From Beijerinckiaceae bacterium (GTDB taxonomy: Bacteria; Pseudomonadota; Alphaproteobacteria; Rhizobiales; Beijerinckiaceae), in NCBI GenBank assembly GCA_022702195.1, contig JAKONB010000474.1, positions 1 to 16,280 of the forward strand: DNA of 16,280 nucleotides, given 5' to 3'. The position numbers and the translations under genes were made by a program. A model generated the notes under the pieces. It was not told the origin of the DNA and searched no databases. It worked only from the letters and a program-made list of their open reading frames with translations. Below, piece by piece: positions 13,020 through 16,280 of this stretch (positions are counted from its first letter, which is position 1; each line of letters begins with the position of its first letter).

Positions 13020-13406
13020 ATGCGTCTCGCGATTCTCGCCGTCACCTCCGCCTGCTTCGTGGCCGCCACACTGGGGTCGGCGGAGGCCGCCAAGAAGAAG
13101 GTCCAGGTCCCTCACCGTTATGACGGGGCCTGGAGCATCGAGGTGGTGACTCTGGATGGGCCGTGCGACCGCGCCTATCGCTACGGGGTCCAGATCCGCA
13201 AGGGTGAGGCGAGCTATGCGGGCGGCGATTTCAACATCAGCGGCCGGGTCTCGACCGCCGGCGCCGTGCGCGCGGTGATCACACGCGGCTCGGACAGCGC
13301 GGACGTGGTCGGGCGCCTCGCCCGCGGGGGAACGGGTGGGGGCACCTGGAACACCACGGGTGTGATCTCCTGTAGCGGTCGCTGGAACGCCGAACGGCGT
13401 GGCTGA
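13020..13406 (+). CDS. Small secreted protein of unknown function
   Basis: A 128-residue protein with a clear signal peptide (MRLAILAVTSACFVAATLGS, probable cleavage after AEA near residue 23-24), followed by a basic KKK start of the mature part. The mature domain is short and beta-rich: YDGAWSIEVVT, GPCDRAYRYGVQI, GGDFNISGRVS, then ADVVGRLA and GGGTWNTTG, ending CSGRWNAERRG. Cys49 and Cys118 probably form a disulfide. Small periplasmic proteins of this pattern are common in rhizobia and methylobacteria and are sometimes labelled heme-utilisation or adhesion related without experimental basis. I assign no function. It begins 62 bases after mutA. The ribosome binding site is weak, so the ATG 13020 is chosen because the signal peptide starts there. 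Confidence 0.82.
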   Translation: MRLAILAVTSACFVAATLGSAEAAKKKVQVPHRYDGAWSIEVVTLDGPCDRAYRYGVQIRKGEASYAGGDFNISGRVSTAGAVRAVITRGSDSADVVGRLARGGTGGGTWNTTGVISCSGRWNAERRG

Positions 13407-13560
13407 GCCGTGGCCGCGCAACTTTTGTGCTTCCCCGGTCACAGGGGCCGGCATCGTATGCGGGAGACATCTCGGCGGGGCTTTTTCGCCCTGTTCCAGT
13501 CCCATTCATCCATGAAATTATCCTCCGAATCGGGAACGATCCTACGGGGAGCTCCACGTG

Positions 13561-13989
13561 ATGAAGGCTTGGGTGTTCGGTGCGCTCATCATGACCGTCG
13601 GCTTCGGCGCGGAGGCGGCGGCCGGTCGCTCCCCCACCGATCCGCATGCAGTGATGACGCCCCTCGAACAGGCGGCGACGGAGTGCTTCGCCGAGACCGT
13701 GATGGCCAATCCGGCCGCCATGAGCCACGCCCGGGCGGGTCGGTGGTACGAGGCGGCCGGAATCATCGGCTTTCTGTGCCGGCCGGAGGTCGACGCGATG
13801 ATCCTGGCCCATGACCGCTTTTTCGGGCGCGGGACCGGCACGCGCTACTTCAAGAACGCCTATATCCGCCATCTCGGCCGAGAGCTCGCGGTTCGACTCC
13901 AGCCGATGCTGGAGCGTAAGGCGGTCGCCAGTGCGGAGCCGCCGATCGACAAGGCATCCCTTACTGAGGCGGATAAGCCGGCGGAATAG
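13561..13989 (+). CDS. Small secreted protein of unknown function
   Basis: A 142-residue protein with a signal peptide (MKAWVFGALIMTVGFG, probable cleavage after the following AEAA). The mature part is mainly helical, with TPLEQAATECFAETVMANP, RAGRWYEAAGIIGFLCRPEV and a basic aromatic stretch RYFKNAYIRHLGRELAVRL. Cys42 and Cys73 could pair. The C-terminal 20 residues are charged and disordered-looking. I do not recognise a named family. The ATG 13561 has a GGGGAG about 9 bases upstream. A GTG immediately before it (13558) is an alternative with 6-base spacing. The 154 bases between the previous gene and this one show no certain promoter. Confidence 0.8.
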   Translation: MKAWVFGALIMTVGFGAEAAAGRSPTDPHAVMTPLEQAATECFAETVMANPAAMSHARAGRWYEAAGIIGFLCRPEVDAMILAHDRFFGRGTGTRYFKNAYIRHLGRELAVRLQPMLERKAVASAEPPIDKASLTEADKPAE

Positions 13990-14006
13990 GACTTGGCCCG
14001 CATCTT

Positions 14007-14034
14007 TCCGGTCGCACTGCCGGAGAATTATAAT
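14007..14034 (+). promoter_or_regulatory. Candidate promoter before the PAS fragment
   Basis: A perfect TATAAT stands at 14029-14034, in a locally AT-rich stretch, 54 bases before the ATG at 14088. The matching -35 position holds only a weak TTCCGG. A 5-base-pair hairpin (TCCGG / CCGGA, 14007-14024) sits just upstream and may be the end of the previous transcript. Confidence 0.4.
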
Positions 14035-14087
14035 CGAGCACTCTAGGCTCGCGATTGCGCCGCCTTTCCGTGCGCCACGAGGCCGTC

Positions 14088-14453
14088 ATGCTCGATGCCG
14101 TTCAGATGCCCCCCCTGGGAAGGCCGATCGCGGAGACCGATGGCGACGCGACCGCGCTTGGTTCCAATGGCGCGGCGAATCTAAGACGGCATCCCGACGA
14201 TGTCGCGAGAATCGCGCAGCTCGAAGCTCTGGTCGCGGCTCGGGCCGCCGCCCTCGCCCACGGCCGAAAGGTCTTCGAGCGCGCGTCCGCGGTCGCCCGC
14301 ATCGGCGTTTGGGAATGCAGCCTTTCCGGTGAGACGCTGACCTGGAGCGACGGGGTCTACGGCCTGCTCGACCTTCCGCGCGGATCGCCCACCGACCGCG
14401 CAACCACACAGATCGGTGGCCCTTCCTCAATGGCGATGACGGGAGATTCGTGA
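14088..14453 (+). pseudogene. Truncated PAS-domain sensor fragment
   Basis: A 121-residue open frame from the ATG 14088, which has GAGG 5 bases upstream. A charged N-terminal part leads to a coiled-coil-like linker (IAQLEALVAARAAALAHGRK). The start of a PAS domain follows: ERASAVARIGVWECSLSGE, then LTWSDGVYGLLDLPRGSP. In full-length relatives, PAS_3-type sensor kinases, chemoreceptors and GGDEF proteins, about 70 further PAS residues and an output domain follow. Here the frame breaks off after PTDRATTQ, within 20 residues, at a TGA (14451-14453). That stop overlaps the GTG start of the next frame (GTGA). I infer an internal deletion with frame loss. A short expressed protein coupled to the next gene is less likely but not excluded. 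Confidence 0.65.
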
Positions 14454-15891
14454 GCCAGACCTGCCCCGTCCCGTTCTTCGCTCGGATTTCCGGCGTGGGG
14501 CGCAAGCGAGCACCAGAGCCACCCGTGACGGTGTCCCGGGACCTTACCGCAATCCTCACCTTTCTCAATGCGGTGTCGCGGGCCTGTTCCGAGGCCCCGA
14601 CGCCGGAGGCGGCGATCCGCGACTGCTTGGGCATCGTCGCGCGCTTTACCGGCTGGCCGATCGGCCATGCCTATCGGCGCAAACGTGACGGCAGCGACAC
14701 TCTCAGTTCGATGCGGGCCTGGCACCTCGCCGTTTCGGGCGACGCGCCCCAGGCCGACTCCTTCGTGGCTGCGTCCGAGGGCGCCGTCTTCGCGCCGGGC
14801 CAGGGCCTCGTCGGGCAGGTCGCGGCCAATGGCGCACCGGTCTCGTGCGAGGACGTGACCACCCTGCCCGGCTTCGTCCGGGCGGAGACCGCCCGCCGGA
14901 ACGGCGTGCGGGGCTGCTTCATGTTCCCGGTGCGGATCGGCGAGAACGTCGAGATCGTGCTGGAATTTTTCTCCCGCGACCGGGCCGACCCGAAGGATGA
15001 ACTCCTTGAACTCATGGCCTACGTCGCCGACCGTCTTTCCCTGGCGATCACCGAGAACGCCCAGCGCGACCGCCTCGGCACGCTGATGAGGGCACTGGAT
15101 GGCATCGCCCGCCAGCTCGCGGAAACGACGGCACAGGTCGAGAATGGAGCGAAATCCGTGCTGGCCGTGGCCAAGACCGCCGATGCGCGCCGCACCGAGG
15201 TCGACCGGGCCAATGGCGACGCCGCGCGTGCCATCGACGCAGCCGCGCAATCCGCCCAGAAACTCGTGGGCCTGTCGCGCGAGGCCAACGACTATGCCGA
15301 GCGGATCGGCACATCGCCGTCGGATCGGCCCGGATTCTCGACGAGGCGGTGGCGATCTTTACGGACCTTCAGAACCGCATCGCCGATATCGGCCAGATCA
15401 GCGGGTTGATTGGGACCATCGCCAACCAAACTAACCTGCTGGCGCTCAACGCGACCATCGAGGCGGCCAGCGCCGGTGCAGTCGGACACAGCTTCACGGT
15501 GGTGGCGAGCGAGGTCAAGGCGCTCTCAAACCGCGTCACCCGGGCCACCACCGCGATCGCCACCCAGGTCGGTCAGCTCAGACAGGTAGCCGATAGCTCC
15601 ACTGCCTCGCTGGCGCGGGTGCGGGACGAGATCGGAGCCGTGCAGCAGAACGCCACCGACATCGCCCGGGTCAGCACCGCGCATCGGGCGGCGGCGGACA
15701 CCATCGCCGACGGAGTCACTCGCGCCCGCGCCACGATTCTCCAGGCCACCAGCCATCTCGATGCCCTGCGCACCACCACCGCCCAAGCGGTGGCCTCGTC
15801 ACAGACCCTGGGCGAGACCTCGGTCCGGCTGCGGGATCAGGGCCGGGAGCTGAATCAGACCGCCTCGCAGCTGGCGGGGTCGCGCCGGTAG
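14450..15891 (+). pseudogene. Frameshifted GAF-domain methyl-accepting chemotaxis protein
   Basis: A soluble chemoreceptor-like gene in two frames. The first part (14450 to about 15312) encodes a GAF domain at about residues 35-195 (LTAILTFLNAVSRACSEAP, then GQGLVGQVAANGAPVSCEDV, CFMFPVRIGENVEIVLEFF), followed by a helical linker. At 15311-15312 one base appears missing. Reading GGC ACN ATC GCC there restores the continuation IAVGSARILDEAVAIFTDLQ, which runs to the stop at 15889-15891. The second part carries the receptor hairpin tip, IANQTNLLALNATIEAASAG. There is no membrane segment. The tip is degenerate: SAGAVGHSF stands where the family has RAGExGRGF. With the frameshift, this suggests a decaying gene, though a sequencing error at the one base is possible. 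The restored length would be about 480 residues. Confidence 0.82.
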
Positions 15892-15898
15892 ACGCGTC

Positions 15899-16280
15899 TC
15901 AATCGTCCATCTTCAGGGCGGCAATGAAAGCTTCCTGCGGGATCTCGACCTTGCCGAACTGGCGCATCTTCTTCTTGCCCTCCTTCTGCTTGTCGAGGAG
16001 CTTGCGCTTGCGTGAAATGTCGCCGCCGTAGCACTTGGCGGTCACGTCCTTGGACAGGGCCTTGATGGTCTCGCGGGCGATGATCTTGCCGCCCAACGCC
16101 GCTTGGACCGGGATCTGGAACAGGTGGCGGGGAATCAGGTCCTTGAGCTTTTCGCACATGGCGCGGCCGCGATGCTCGGCGCGGGTGCGGTGGACGAGCA
16201 TGGACAGGGCGTCCACGGGCTCGGCGTTGACGAGGATCGACATCTTCACGAGGTCGCCCTCGCGATAATCGGAGATGTGA
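15899..16280 (-). CDS. lepA: Elongation factor 4 (LepA), C-terminal part (cut by window edge)
   Basis: LepA is a ribosome-associated translational GTPase related to EF-G, implicated in translation fidelity and initiation or 30S maturation. The 126 codons visible begin inside the conserved HISDYREGDLVKMSILVN and run through AEPVDALSMLVHR, KLKDLIPRHLFQIPVQAA and GGKIIARETIKALSKDVTAK. They continue with CYGGDISRKRKLLDKQKEG and end at the family's typical C-terminus, GKVEIPQEAFIAALKMDD. This is the C-terminal domain unique to LepA. The GTPase domain lies beyond the right edge. It converges on the chemoreceptor remnant with only 7 bases between the stops, so no dedicated terminator fits in the gap. 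Confidence 0.97.
   Translation of the reverse strand, partial: HISDYREGDLVKMSILVNAEPVDALSMLVHRTRAEHRGRAMCEKLKDLIPRHLFQIPVQAALGGKIIARETIKALSKDVTAKCYGGDISRKRKLLDKQKEGKKKMRQFGKVEIPQEAFIAALKMDD

Overview
The window is about two-thirds G+C and densely coded on both strands. It looks like a chromosomal segment of an alphaproteobacterium, most likely a Methylobacterium/Methylorubrum-type member of the Hyphomicrobiales. That placement is an inference from gene content: the rplU-rpmA-obgE-proB neighbourhood, an OlsB-type ornithine-lipid acyltransferase, a DUF1476 (ATP synthase zeta-like) protein, an FzlA-like protein, a two-subunit-type methylmalonyl-CoA mutase subunit, and small secreted proteins of a kind common in that group. 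I see no insertion sequence, phage gene, CRISPR array, rRNA or intact tRNA.

Layout. Positions 1-4872 are all on the minus strand. In transcription order they are a HerA-like ATPase (3355-4872), a near-consensus promoter and leader feeding rplU-rpmA, an intrinsic terminator, a 154-residue membrane-anchored unknown, obgE, a hairpin, a remnant of a VapC PIN-domain toxin, and the first 162 codons of proB, which run off the left edge. Positions 5025-6664 are on the plus strand: a small Gly/Met-rich protein, then an OlsB-like acyltransferase whose upstream region carries two exact PhoB half-sites. Positions 6682-9895 are on the minus strand: an fzlA-queG-atypical SDR cluster with overlapping ends, then a divergent DUF1476 protein in its own unit. 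From 10122 the plus strand carries uppP, mutA, two secreted unknowns, a truncated PAS open frame and a frameshifted GAF-chemoreceptor gene. The end of lepA converges from the right edge.

How the parts relate. Much of the window is core growth machinery: ribosomal proteins L21 and L27, the ribosome-associated GTPases ObgE and LepA, and tRNA modification by QueG. A second theme is the cell envelope and division: undecaprenyl-diphosphate recycling by UppP, a probable FtsZ regulator FzlA, and ornithine lipids via OlsB. Central metabolism is represented by proline synthesis (ProB) and methylmalonyl-CoA mutase, which serves propionyl-CoA use and the ethylmalonyl-CoA pathway.

There is no obvious defence island or large new system. 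The best leads are the PhoB-like direct repeats before olsB, the collagen-like Gly-X-Y tract in that enzyme, a divergent zeta-subunit paralogue with an extra tail, a long three-part hairpin before mutA, a tRNA-5'-end-like hairpin behind obgE next to the toxin remnant, and two signs of decay in the PAS/GAF/chemoreceptor locus.
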